DNA from: Benincasa hispida
Lineage: Eukaryota; Streptophyta; Magnoliopsida; Cucurbitales; Cucurbitaceae
NCBI RefSeq assembly: GCF_009727055.1
Contig: NC_052352.1
Coordinates: 26,851,322-26,915,321, forward strand
Reading direction: 5' to 3'
DNA: 64,000 nucleotides
A program made the position numbers and the translations under genes. Under the pieces are notes generated by a model. It saw nothing but the letters and a program-made list of their open reading frames with translations. It was not told where the DNA came from and made no database searches. The first letter of the stretch is position 1. Each line of letters opens with the position of its first letter. Below are positions 24,005 to 34,286 of the stretch, piece by piece.

Positions 24005-25666
24005 TGATGCGTTATTTTATGCGGTGAATTAATGAAAGGAATTGCGGTGATGGAAAATATGTTGTGCAAACAAGTTTTCTCAGTAGGACCCAAGTATAAA
24101 TCCTACTGAGTTTCCTAGTAAGCCCAAGGTCGAACTCAGGGACTAAGGAAAACAATATGCAGTGATAATTTCGAGATTACTTTGTGGTATCAAATAAATT
24201 AATGGTTTGTTGGTTTGTTGTTTGAAGTATATAAAAAGTATGCGGCGGATTTGAGAAAATATTGATTATGCGACAGACACAATGAGTATGCAAAGGAACG
24301 AGTTGAGGAGGTCTTTAGAATGCGTTCAAACTATGTGATCATGCTACACTCATGCGACAGCAAATCATTTTCCAATGCAAATGCGGTAGCTACTAATTCT
24401 AGGACGCATGCGATGAATGCGATAATGTCTATAGAGCTTATTCCTAAGTCTCTGCTTCTTCCTATGCGATGATGCAAGATGCACACAAGGACAAGGTGAC
24501 CGCATACAATCATAACCTATCTCTAGGATGCATGCAATGCGTTAATAGCAAACAACGTTTATTCCTAAGCTCCTATCTCTTGATTATGCGTTTCTAATCT
24601 GACTCTCCCGAGCCTAGATTCTAACCTGACTTTTCCAAGCCTAGATTCTATTCTTAGACTACCCTCCCGAATATCTCTAATGAACGAATGACGCATACAT
24701 AATACAAGATAATCGCATAGAATGAAGATCCCCAGTTATGCTAGCTAAGTGCTTCTCAACCCATTTGACAGATTTAACTACTCATGCGTAATATATAGAG
24801 AGTGAACAGATATAAAGATGTAAATTCCATTTCTATAAATCAGTTCAGAGTACAAAATGACAATGGAAGATAAGGATAGAGAGCCTAGTAGCAATTCCTT
24901 GCTTCCCAAGGCTTTTACACTGTTAACTCTATTCTGTTCAAAAGATATTTGTGCTTCCGCAGGAGTTGGCCCTCTCTCTGATCTCAACGCTTCCGACACT
25001 CTTTCAAGTTCACCGAAATGATCTCTCGCTACAATCTCACTTCCCTCGCTTCCGCCTTCTAAGTAAAAGAAAACTATGAACAAGGTACTTCTATCTAAAG
25101 GGAAAATTCTCTAACTGTCGAACTTCTTCACTGAAGGTGGCCTTTGGTATTTATAGAGCTTCGAGGTGAAAGATTTCTTCTCTCTTATGATTGCACTGAT
25201 GGGATGATGTTAATTCTCTGTCTGATGCGCGAATATTTGTCAACGAAAAGTTGAGTATACTTGCTACAGTAGTTCGTTAACGGCTTGTCAACTTAATTCG
25301 GAATCGACCGTCATCAACTTTCTGTCCCATCGTGATTTATTACGCTTTTCACCCGGATACGCCGGCTCTATGCGGCAACCTTCTTGAGCAGATAATCACG
25401 AGTGCAAATGATCGCATAGCCTTGTGTTAACGCAATCTCTTGATGCGCTCGGCCGTTGATCTCTTTGGCTCGCATTTTCCTTCTTGCTTCAATGCATATT
25501 CTGCACAAAAATACACAGGTTAGCTGTTTTAATGCGATTGACGCATGCAACCGCAATATTGTGAACTTAATGCTTTTTGGATGCAATCTTATATATTTTT
25601 ATCATCGTAATCCTGCATTGTTTAATAACTTAGCAATGTAATAACGTGCATTTCTGCCCGTTATCA
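24005..25666 (-). repeat. 5' LTR of the Athila-like element
   Basis: 1662 bp, plus-strand ends tgatgcg and ttatca. The copy has lost about 17 bases near 24316 relative to its sister (around 16045). It contains the promoter of the element by position; no TATA box was assigned. Confidence 0.9.
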
Positions 25667-25960
25667 ATATCTAAACGATCACGTAACAAAAACTTAACAA
25701 TGGCATAAACATATATTTACACGATCGCGTAACAGTCAGTCAAACGATTGTATAAGAAAAATTAAACGATTATATAACAGATATCTAAACGATCGTATAA
25801 TTGATATCTTAACGATTGTATAACAAAAACTAAATGATCACATAATAGATATCTAAACGATTGCGTAATAGTTAGCTAAACGATCGCTTAGTATTCTCTA
25901 TACAACCGCTTAGTAATCTCTATCTAATCACTTAGTAATATCTAAATACTCGCTTAAAGT
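25667..25960. repeat. CGATCG minisatellite, right array of the MULE (second part)
   Basis: Continuation of 15641-15729 after the 5-bp target duplication. Units are of the form atatctaaacgatcgtataac, degenerating toward 25960 (cgcttagtaatctctat). About 12 units are recognisable. Confidence 0.85.
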
Positions 25961-26004
25961 ATTCGTAGAGACGCACATTCATCAAACAGTCTAAAAACTT
26001 TTTA

Positions 26005-26122
26005 AAAACTGAGGGTAATTTTGGAATTTCACATGGGGAAAAGGTCAGTGGTAGAAAAGTTTTTAGGAAGAGGTTATTGGTAGAAAAATTTTTGGGTTTC
26101 GAGTCATTTTGTGAAATTTTCC
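26005..26122 (-). repeat. MULE right terminal inverted repeat
   Basis: Reverse complement matches 11826-11942 at about 90%. Followed immediately by the 9-bp target duplication gctatagta (26123-26131). Confidence 0.9.
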
Positions 26123-26324
26123 GCTATAGTACATAATATTTTATAACTCCCAATTAGCTATAGTCAACACTACCCCCATTTGCTATAGTATTTACTATTT
26201 GCTACAGTTTTTACTATTTTATATTCATCATGTTTTTATTCTTTACTACAGTATTTACTATTTTCTTTTCAAATTAAAATAGTTCACACCTCATAGCCCC
26301 AAATACCCTCATGGAGTATAGCTC

Positions 26325-26704
26325 ACATCCAAACATCTGATTGGGGAATGGGGCAATGCCCATGAAGCTCCAGCGGAAAGGGAAGGCCTGCTAGGCCGTA
26401 TGCCCATGGGTGTAGGATACTTCGAAAAAGTGCGGGCTGACTCGAAGATCTGGGACCTTGGCTTAGCAACGAATGAAGGGGAGCTCTTCGAGCTTTCTCC
26501 GCCAGTGGCTTATGTAGTGGTCGGCCGGCGGAAAGCTCGCTAAGCTTCGCTTCCCTCCCCCCCCTTCCCCTCTCCCTATCGGTCGAGCATCTTCGAACCT
26601 TCCCTTTTTCAATGAAGTGGAAAGTCTTCACTTAGTAGTCGGCATTCTATAAGCAACTTGTCGAGTCTACGAAGCTTTGCTTCTTGTAGTCGGCCCGTAA
26701 TGTA
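26325..26704. other. GC-rich insert, possibly mitochondrial-derived DNA (NUMT)
   Basis: About 380 bp at roughly 50-55% GC inside DNA near 30% GC. It contains text such as gaagctttgcttcttgtagt, gctaagcttcgcttccctcc and gtagtcggcc, which resembles plant mitochondrial intergenic DNA. The edges are sharp, near 26325 and 26704. The minus-strand open frame at 26323-26631 has no domain. The mitochondrial origin is an inference from composition and style only. Confidence 0.45.
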
Positions 26705-26706
26705 TT

Positions 26707-27074
26707 TAGGGGTCGTTTGGAGCTAGGACTATCTAAGACTATAATACTCACCTCTTGCTACACTAAATATTACTTCTTGCTATAGTAAATATTATTTTAT
26801 AGTCCCCAATTAGCTACAGTCAACACTATTTCAAAATCCTCATTTGCTTCGGTATTTACTATTTGCTACAATTTTTACTATTTTAATTTCATCATTTTTT
26901 TAATTATTTGCTAAAGTATTTACTATTTCCTTCCCAAACTAAATTAACTTACACCTCAAACACATACCATTTTAACTCAAACTAAAATAATCTACACTCA
27001 AACACAAACTATCATAACCCAACTATAATAACCTATGATTATAATAACCAACTCCTTGCTACAAACGCCCCCTT
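26707..27074. mobile_element. MITE of the same family as the MULE host MITE
   Basis: The left end is aggggtcgtttgg. The right end caaacgccccctt is its approximate inverted complement (aagggggcgtttg). The interior shares ctaagactataata and tatttactatttgctaca with 11767-11825 and 26132-26309. About 368 bp, with no coding capacity. Confidence 0.6.
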
Positions 27075-30000
27075 AATAGTTTAAAACTTTTGGGCCTTAT
27101 GGCTTAGTATAGTTATTCATATCAATCCCACATAACTCAATCAATAAGACTAAAATAGCTTGAGTAAGGTTAGCATTTTTTGATGTTGAATAAAAAGTTT
27201 TGAGAAAATTTAGGATCCGAATGGTGAGAATTTTTGTTTTATGTTTTCAAATTCATTAACTTTAGCAAATATGTGTCGTAGACAATCCAGATTTTGTTTA
27301 TGAAAACTATTTCCGGATCCTGTGATCCAAATAGTGCAAATTCGAAAACTACATTCTTATGCTTTTATTGTATACAAATTTTGAACTTGTAAATTTTAAA
27401 ATGTAGAATTATATTAAATAAAGATAATAACAGGTAGAAATACAATATATTATGTTATAAATTAATTATTTTTTTTTTAAATACAATATGCATTATGTAA
27501 TTTATTATAAATTATATAATACTACAAAATAATAATTATAAATAATAAATAATTCAATAGTTGGATATGAATGTCCTTTGCAACAATAAATAAATAATAA
27601 ATATTTATACAATACAAATACTTATTATTTTATTTCATGATTAATGACTACTGTTTTAAATTCTTATTACACAAAAAAAAAATCCATTTTATGAATTTTC
27701 TAATTCGAAAAGAAAAAACTGATAACATAAATAGGAAAAAACCCTCCACACCACGCAACAAAAAACACAAAGTTCAAAAAAAAAAAAAAAAAATTGAAAA
27801 CAAACACAAAAAATGAATATTGTTTAAAGAAAAAAAAGGTACAATTCAAAACAAAAAAGAAAGATCAAATACAACTTTATTTTTAAAAACAATTTGAAAA
27901 CAAAAGTTATCAGACAAACTTATCTTCAAAATTAGTTGATCAACCTTGCTTTATCATTTGTTTTAGCCTTAAATCTGAAAATAACAGACATTCTAAGGGC
28001 AATGCTCCCAAGGTTATTATAGATACCATTTTGTTTGCATAGAGGGAAAGATGAGAAAGGAAGAGAGGGAGAAATCTTGAAAATTATAATAAAAGTAATT
28101 TTAAAAAACTTGTTTTCGTTATCAGAATTCAACTAAGAATTTGTTTGGATGGATTTAAGAAAAAAGTATTTTTCAAAAAATTTATTTTTATTTAAACAAG
28201 TTTGATCAAAACCGTTTAAAATATATTTCAAAAGCTATTTTGAGCAGTTACCAAACACTCCAATTTTTTTTAAAATAATTTATTTTTTAAATTAAACACT
28301 TGAAAATGTATTTCAAATAAACCTTTAAATACTACTACATCATGGTAAACAAAGGTAAGAAAATAAACATAATTTTTCAAAATAAAAAAAATGGCTAACA
28401 AATGAGATTTTAAAAAGGGTAACAAATAATTATTCTAAACAAAAACCAGATTACTATCCAACAAAATTTTAAAAAGCATAATAAATTATAGAATTTCCTT
28501 CTTGTGTTTAATAAGAACATAACCTTCAAACGTATCCGAAAGATTTTTAAGTAATCCTAAATTTTCAATTTATACATAAATTATAGAAACATCAAATAGA
28601 TTCAAATTTTAATTTAAAAAATATGTTAGATACAAAATTGAAAATTATCTATAAAATACGTTTCGAAGTTATAAAAAAAAAAAAAAAAAACATGACACAA
28701 AACTTAATAGACACATTTATAAATCAAGGAATCAATTACACACCAATTTAAAAATTAAGAGACTAAACATTTAATTTAAATTTTTTTAAAAAAAAAAACT
28801 GATTAAACCAATTCAATGAAGTTGATATGATTTTTTTTCCCAAGAATACTACATTACAAATACGGTGGTAGAAAAGTATTATTAGATGTTCGTCAAAGCA
28901 TTCGTTCCGATTCAAGAAATCGAAGGTCCAATCTCTCATTGTCATTATTTTACTACAAACAAAATTATTGCTCACATGCACTGTTGGTTCACTATAAGTA
29001 TATTTGTCAATCAATTTGATTTTTATTATTATAGTAAGAAAAAAAAAACCAACCAATTGAATTTGTCAATCAATTTGGATTGTTTCAGGCCGCGTGTTAG
29101 ATTTTCAATCAAACACAATGACTTTTCTATCTATAATTCCACGTGTATGGATTTGGGTGAATAAACATTTTTATTTTATAAAAAAAAATTGATGAATCGT
29201 AAACAAGTAACAAATGGTCTTCTATGTGAATATAATATAAATGAAATATTTACTTATTTAAAAAATGTGAAATATTTATCTATTAATTTAAATATATTTT
29301 CAAATCTTTGTTCATATAACTTTTTAAAAAATATCCCTACATCAACATTTCTATATAATTACGACCTAGACATTTTCATTAAAGAATTTCCATTGTATAT
29401 ACAAATTATGTTAAAATTTTACAAATAAAGATCAAAATTGTCCATTTTTGAAGCACCCAGGGCCAAAACCGGCTTAAAATGAAGAAAATTAAAAGTGGAG
29501 AGAAAACAAAAAAAAAATAAGGATCAACATAATTTAAACTCAAAAAATAAGGATCAACATAATATTTAAACTCAGTTTGGGATTATTGTAGCTTTTAAAA
29601 TAATTGTTGACAACTATGCTTCTAGAAAAATTAATTTGTGAACAGAAGTAAAATAATAGTTAGTAAAATTTAATTTTAAATTAGAAAAAAATAATTACAA
29701 TGTTTGATAAATTAATATTACATTAGTGTAATATAACCACATGAGCCAATAGCTTATTTCAATTATTATCATATTGATATACTTTAAAATTTATTATAAT
29801 ATTTTTAGGAGAATTTTCAAAAAAAAAAAAAAAAACTATTAACATAAACTAGTAAGATTTTAATCTTCTTTGATAGAGACCGAAAAAAGTCTTAACATTT
29901 TTTTTTTCTATTTTTGTAAATAGTTGAACATTTTTTTATCTTTGAAAATTTCCCATATTTTTATTTAAAATTTTATATGATTTGTTCAATTAATATTGTT

Positions 30001-30440
30001 TAATCTAGATTCTGATAAAAGTTTTTTAAAAAAATAATTATTATAAAAAACAGAATAAATTAAATCTTAAAAATAAATGTGACAAAATATATTAATATAA
30101 AATATTATTATTATAATATATTTATTTAAATGGTTGAGAAGGTAATGGAATTTTAGGAATTTAAATCTAAAAGCTGGTCTTTATAAACATTTCTAGAAAA
30201 TCAATAAATAAATTATTTTACCAAATAGAATAGACGGTTTCCTTAATCACTTTTGCAAAGGTAATTCCAAACAGCAACTAATTCTGAACCGCAACCAAAG
30301 CACCCACTCATGACTGCCTAATATCCCAATCAAATACCCTAAAGCAAGTGGGGAGAAAAATTAAAAATTCGATTTGACAAAGAGGCCAAAAAGATTGGTC
30401 AAAGTCTAAAGTCTACATATTATTATTCAGGACGAGGGTG
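27075..30440. other. AT-rich intergenic DNA
   Basis: I see no gene. A 29-bp tandem duplication lies at 29518-29575 (ataaggatcaacataa twice). Poly-A/T tracts occur near 27780, 28673 and 29820. Open frames at 28886-29164 and 29189-29428 are AT-rich chance frames. Confidence 0.5.
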
Positions 30441-30564
30441 AGGTTTCTTCAGGATCCAATACTTTTCTTCTCCTAGTTTCGGTAGTGGGTCCGAAACTTC
30501 TAGATACGCGGTTCTTCATAACGCGAAATAAACCTCAAATTCCCCGAAACTTCCTCCTCTTTCT

Positions 30565-30572
30565 CTATAAAT
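30565..30572 (+). promoter_or_regulatory. Candidate TATA box of the zinc-ribbon-like gene
   Basis: ctataaat stands about 140 bases before the start codon, in a CT-rich context typical of plant core promoters. It would place transcription start near 30600. Confidence 0.4.
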
Positions 30573-30709
30573 CTTCAAAAGTCCACAATTTTCCCAAAAC
30601 CAGACTTTCATCCAAAACCAAACAACAAACAATCAATCAAATAGCAGAAAGAAGCCCTCAGCCAGAGAAAGCAAGAAGAAAAGGAAGAACCTAAAGGAAG
30701 AAAAAGAAG

Positions 30710-30910
30710 ATGTGTTTGGTATTTGTGTGCGATGAAGATCAAAGGGTATTATCGAGGCAACCAGCTCCAGGGGCATGCCCCTTCTGCGGAGGAATGATCC
30801 AAGCCACCGACGTTGAAAGCCAATGGCGGTTCTGTTTCCTCCCTCTTTACTGGAAAACCAAACGCAAGTTCTATTGCACTATGTGCACCAGACAACTCGT
30901 TATGCAGTAG
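30710..30910 (+). CDS. Small zinc-ribbon-like plant protein (66 aa)
   Basis: A complete 66-residue protein. Cysteine pairs at 23/26 (CPFC) and 56/59 (CTMC) can form one zinc-ribbon-like site; C2, C7 and C42 are further cysteines. The blocks RQPAPGACPFCGG, WRFCFLPL and KRKFYC are, as far as I recall, conserved in a family of small uncharacterised plant proteins. No signal peptide or clear membrane helix is seen. The ATG at 30710 follows a purine-rich leader (gaaaaagaag). An in-frame open stretch begins at 30485, but the first part is AT-rich and unlike protein. Function unknown; zinc binding is inferred. It is convergent with the PTRHD1-like gene, with 435 bp between stop codons. Confidence 0.8.
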   Translation: MCLVFVCDEDQRVLSRQPAPGACPFCGGMIQATDVESQWRFCFLPLYWKTKRKFYCTMCTRQLVMQ

Positions 30911-31345
30911 AAAAACACTGTAATCTTACAGAATCTGTTCTCTTTTTTCTATGATCTATGAAGTTTAGAAAGTGGGGTTGACTTATTTTTTCTTTGTTTT
31001 GTGATTTTAATCAGTGTTTGTGTAAAATCTACTGCTGTATGAAATAGAGATACCATTACATACCTTGATTGCCTGGAAATACTGAATTGACCTCTCTTCT
31101 CCCTCGTTTCTCTTGTATGATTATGCGCTACTTTGTATCTGCCGCATGATCTCTGTAGAAATAGTTTGTAATTCTGGGTGTCTTCAAAGAATTAATAATT
31201 GTACAGAATTTAACATGAAGTAGCAGAGGGGCATAAAAAAATTAGCAACCCTTTTGAAGTTGAGTTCAGGAGAGCTTATTTTTCGGGTGGGGGTGGGACG
31301 TTGTAAAGGCAATCACTCATCGGTTCTTTATAATTCAATATTTCA
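30911..31345. other. Convergent intergenic region and 3' UTRs
   Basis: Holds the 3' UTRs of the zinc-ribbon-like gene (+) and the PTRHD1-like gene (-). Poly(A) sites could not be fixed. Nothing else is seen. Confidence 0.5.
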
Positions 31346-32308
31346 TCACTTACAGAGTTTTAGCTTTTTAAAAAATGGTGATACAATAGATTTGGGGTAG
31401 GGTTTTGTGGCAAGACATGTTGGAATGTTCTCTGGCTGTTCTATCCATAGTTTATGCACGATTGAGTTGGCTTTAAGTTTCTCTGACAAGTTAACGATCT
31501 GAGTTTCTCCCTTCACTTCAAGAGTAACCTACATAAAGTGAAATACAGTCAGTACAGATTTCAGGGATCAAAAAGTACAGAACAACTTTAGGAATCAGTG
31601 AAATGTAGAACACCGGTAATTGAAAATATTACGTAGAGATTCGAAACTAATGATTAATGATCTCTGTTTGAACTAGGAGTATGGTGGTGGAGATGCTAGA
31701 GAAATACAACAATATGGATATTAGAGTGGAAAAATCAGAACACTCAGCACAATACAAGCAAGTAGGATTCAAACTTTAGAATAACAGAGATGTATCTTCC
31801 AATAAACAATTTTTCTTCTAAAATGCTTGAAAGACCACAAAATGTTCTTTCCGGAACTAAATAAATTGACCAGTCACCAGAACCACAACTCAAAAGTTCC
31901 AAATTCTTATAATGTCTCATCCAACAATGTCAGACCGATTAACAGAGCACCAACAGAGCAAACTTTCCGCGCATCAACGGAAAACGAATGCACACTATAC
32001 TATTCGAGTTCGAGGCACTTCACTGAAAAAGAAAATTTAGAAATGGAGATAAGAATTCGACCTACCTTGTGCATGGAATCGATATTGTGTGGACTACAGT
32101 AGTCGGAAGTGTGGGGATCGTCTTTATTCAACCAAATGGCAGAGACTGAAGCATGGCATCCCTGAGTTACGACGCTACCAAGCGGCCAGGAATCGATCAG
32201 ATCTCTCCGGAGCACCACATACTGAATTAAAACGTCGGCTATCTCCTCCGCCTTCGCTCCGCCATCGTCCGGTGGAGGAACGGAATTTGTTTCAGCTGAT
32301 TGACTCAT
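31346..32308 (-). CDS. PTRHD1: Peptidyl-tRNA hydrolase-like protein (PTRHD1 family), two exons
   Basis: Exon 1 is 32308-32066 (81 codons, from MSQSAETN to the block IDSMHK). The donor is AAG followed by gtaggt. Exon 2 is 31528-31346 (60 codons and TGA) after the acceptor ttatgtag. The 537-bp intron is phase 0. The joined protein is 141 residues with no stops. Conserved blocks are QYVVLRRDL (29-37), WPLGSVVTQGCHASVSAIW (41-59), VHKLWIEQPENIPTCLATKP and the basic tail FFKKLKLCK. They match the PTRHD1 branch of the Pth2-like fold, which is linked to release of peptidyl-tRNA, although activity of this branch is not well established. The open frame extends upstream to 32473, but that extension is Ser/Arg-rich with no family similarity, so I chose the ATG at 32308. 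No targeting peptide is evident. Confidence 0.88.
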
Positions 32309-32479
32309 GGAAGCGGAGCTAAATGGATTGGAATTTCGATTCCAAGAACGGAGACTGAGGGAAGATGATGGGGAAACCCTAGGGCTTGAACATGAGCAGA
32401 GCCTCGTGGATTTGGAAATGGAGAATGCGAATCGAGAAGCTGAAATTACACAAGTCATGGTATCTTCACACAATGTGAA

Positions 32480-33221
32480 CCGAGATGATAGAAATCACAG
32501 AAGTCATGGGCCTTTTGGGCCTGAACAATGGGCCCAAAGAATTGATGCCTAGGCCCAAATAATTCTATGATGTCAGAATAAAACAAGTGAAATCGGAGGA
32601 AATAGCAAAATCAATGGGTGTCTTTTGATTTTTTTTAAACCTTTTTTTTTTTTTTTTGTAAGAAAAGGAGAATAATAAGATTTTTGGCAAAAGCATGCTA
32701 CAAATATGAAATATATTTTATAATCTCCAAATTGTCTTTGGTATGGTCGATTAACCGTTTTTTCAAGTATTGTGTAATTGCTCTATTTTTTATTAGAAAT
32801 ACTAATGGAATCGTTTGTTATGAGACCGTATATCAATTTTCAATAGAAATATAGTGTAAATGAAATTATCAATTATGAGATTTTTTCTCCTATTTCAAAA
32901 TTTGAAATTGCAAGTTCATATTTGTTTAGATTTAATTTAATCACTTTTTGAAAATATTCAAAATTAATCCATCTTTAATTTATTTATCATCATTTTAATT
33001 TTAATTTATAATAAATCTTTAGATTTTACATTATTTTATTATTTTAAATTTGGATTAAATTTTTTTTATTCTTATTAGGGTTTTACTTAATATTTTATAT
33101 ATATTATCATCTAACAAACTATATATCTTATTTAAATTTTTATCATTTTTGTACTTTTTAAGCACCTTTTATTCATTATCATCTTATTATATTATTATAT
33201 AATTAAAGAATTTAATTAATT
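32480..33221. other. AT-rich intergenic DNA
   Basis: The first part is the upstream region of the PTRHD1-like gene (minus strand). The rest is AT-rich DNA with a poly-T run at 32643-32659 and no recognisable feature. Confidence 0.5.
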
Positions 33222-34272
33222 TTAGTAGAGTGTCCGACAGTTAACAGAGGGTGAGTAATGTAATTAAAAAGTTTAATTAATTATTCATGTACCATTGGAG
33301 TTTTAAGCTACAAGTTCATAAGATCACCTTGTAACTCAAAAAGATTTAGTTGAGAACCAGTTTTTGGGTTAATTTGAAATTTTCAAATTAATAATAAGGA
33401 TTTAATTATATATGATATAATTAAATTGTTTCAATTATATATGGTATAATTGTCATAATGTATTTGATACATTATGGTTTAATGTTAGGAAATAAATATT
33501 TGAATGAGAAATATATTTTCTATGAATGTGATTCATAGTTGTTAAATTTAATATAAATATAATTTACATTAAATGCCATAAAATAGAGAAAAGAAGCTAT
33601 AGTTTATATTGTATGTGATACAATTTAAAACTATAGGTTATATGTTATATTTGATATAACATATAATTTAATATAAGTATAATACGATAAGTGAGTTATC
33701 ATATTTATTTATATTATTTTATTATTATTTGAATAATAACTTCCCTCTTTTCTCTCCAACCACCTTAGTGGGTGTTTATTGATTTTGTGCCAAGAGGAAT
33801 AAAAAAAAAGTGTTTTCTCTTCTTCCTCTACGATTAACGTTGCAATTTGAAGAACGATTGAGTGACAAAAAAGTTTTGTGCTCTTGTTTGTGAGCGAACT
33901 CTCAATCTCCTTCCCCTACCCAAACTATCCCTTCTAACCAAAATAATTAGAGCCCACCACTCCTGGGTTCTCACCCCGAGCAAAACCAAAGGCTTTTTGT
34001 GGTAGTGTCCCTGTTACTGTTCGAGATATCTTGAAGAAAGTCTTCAAGAGTTGCTATTTCTATTCAAGGCTCGTGACTGTTCGAGGGAATTTCACGAAGA
34101 AAGGTTCTTCAAGGGTAATGTATCTTGAACATTTTTTTTCTATAAAAAGCACGATGTAGTTTAATTGTAAATGCATATCTATTGTATGTTTATTGTAAAT
34201 TGTGTTTTCAATAATTAATGGAATTTGGACGATCCGCTTCCACTCAAGGTCTTTTCAATACAAATTCCTTTA
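33222..34272 (+). repeat. 5' LTR of copia element 1 (5'-truncated)
   Basis: From gtagagtgtccgacagttaac the sequence parallels the inner part of the other copia LTRs. It ends aaattccttta where relatives end ttccttca. Its closest relative in the window is 44086-45668: long stretches such as ggaatttggacgatccgctt agree almost base for base. The first half of the LTR is missing. Confidence 0.75.
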
Positions 34273-34274
34273 AT

Positions 34275-34286
34275 TGGTATCGGAGC
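34275..34286 (+). promoter_or_regulatory. Primer-binding site of copia element 1 (initiator tRNA-Met type)
   Basis: tggtatcggagc directly follows the LTR end. The copia consensus is TGGTATCAGAGC, so one base differs. It fixes the 3' boundary and plus orientation of the 5' LTR. Confidence 0.8.

Larger units (their letters stand above)
15730..25666 (-). mobile_element. Athila-like Ty3/gypsy LTR retrotransposon, nearly full length
   Basis: Read on the minus strand, it has a 5' LTR at 24005-25666, a primer-binding site, gag, protease, reverse transcriptase, RNase H, integrase, a polypurine tract and a 3' LTR at 15730-17418. A perfect 5-bp target duplication, atatc, lies at 15725-15729 and 25667-25671. 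The domain order PR-RT-RH-INT is Ty3/gypsy. The tRNA-Asp-like primer site and the CDLGA form of the protease motif point to the Athila/Tat group. All coding regions carry frameshifts or stops, and part of gag lies in an assembly gap. It is not active as it stands. Confidence 0.9.
11826..26122 (+). mobile_element. Mutator-like DNA transposon (MULE), interrupted by an Athila-like element
   Basis: Terminal inverted repeats lie at 11826-11942 and 26005-26122. They are about 90% identical by eye, share aatttcacaaaatgac near the tip, and begin with G. The flanks are a perfect 9-bp direct repeat, gctatagta (11817-11825 and 26123-26131); 9 bp is the hallmark MULE target duplication. The element spans 14.3 kb, or about 4.4 kb without the nested retrotransposon. 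It contains subterminal CGATCG arrays at both ends and a broken transposase gene. It was probably autonomous once and is now a defective relic. Confidence 0.9.
11767..26309. mobile_element. MITE split by the MULE (left arm 11767-11825, right arm 26123-26309)
   Basis: The left arm begins aGGGGGCATTTGGGG and the right arm ends CCCCAAATACCC, its inverted complement. Arm text (ctaagactataataacc, cttgctatag, tatttactatttgctac) is shared with the intact relative at 26707-27074. The MULE lies between the arms and has duplicated 9 bases of the MITE. This makes the MITE the oldest layer of the nest. Confidence 0.65.

Noticed and set aside
26323..26631. A 102-codon minus-strand ORF in the GC-rich island
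   Set aside because: Composition-driven open frame with no domain; the island looks like inserted organelle DNA.
32309..32473. N-terminal extension of the PTRHD1-like protein (55 residues)
   Set aside because: Ser/Arg-rich, unlike the family, and the inner ATG at 32308 gives the usual length. A transit peptide is a remote alternative.
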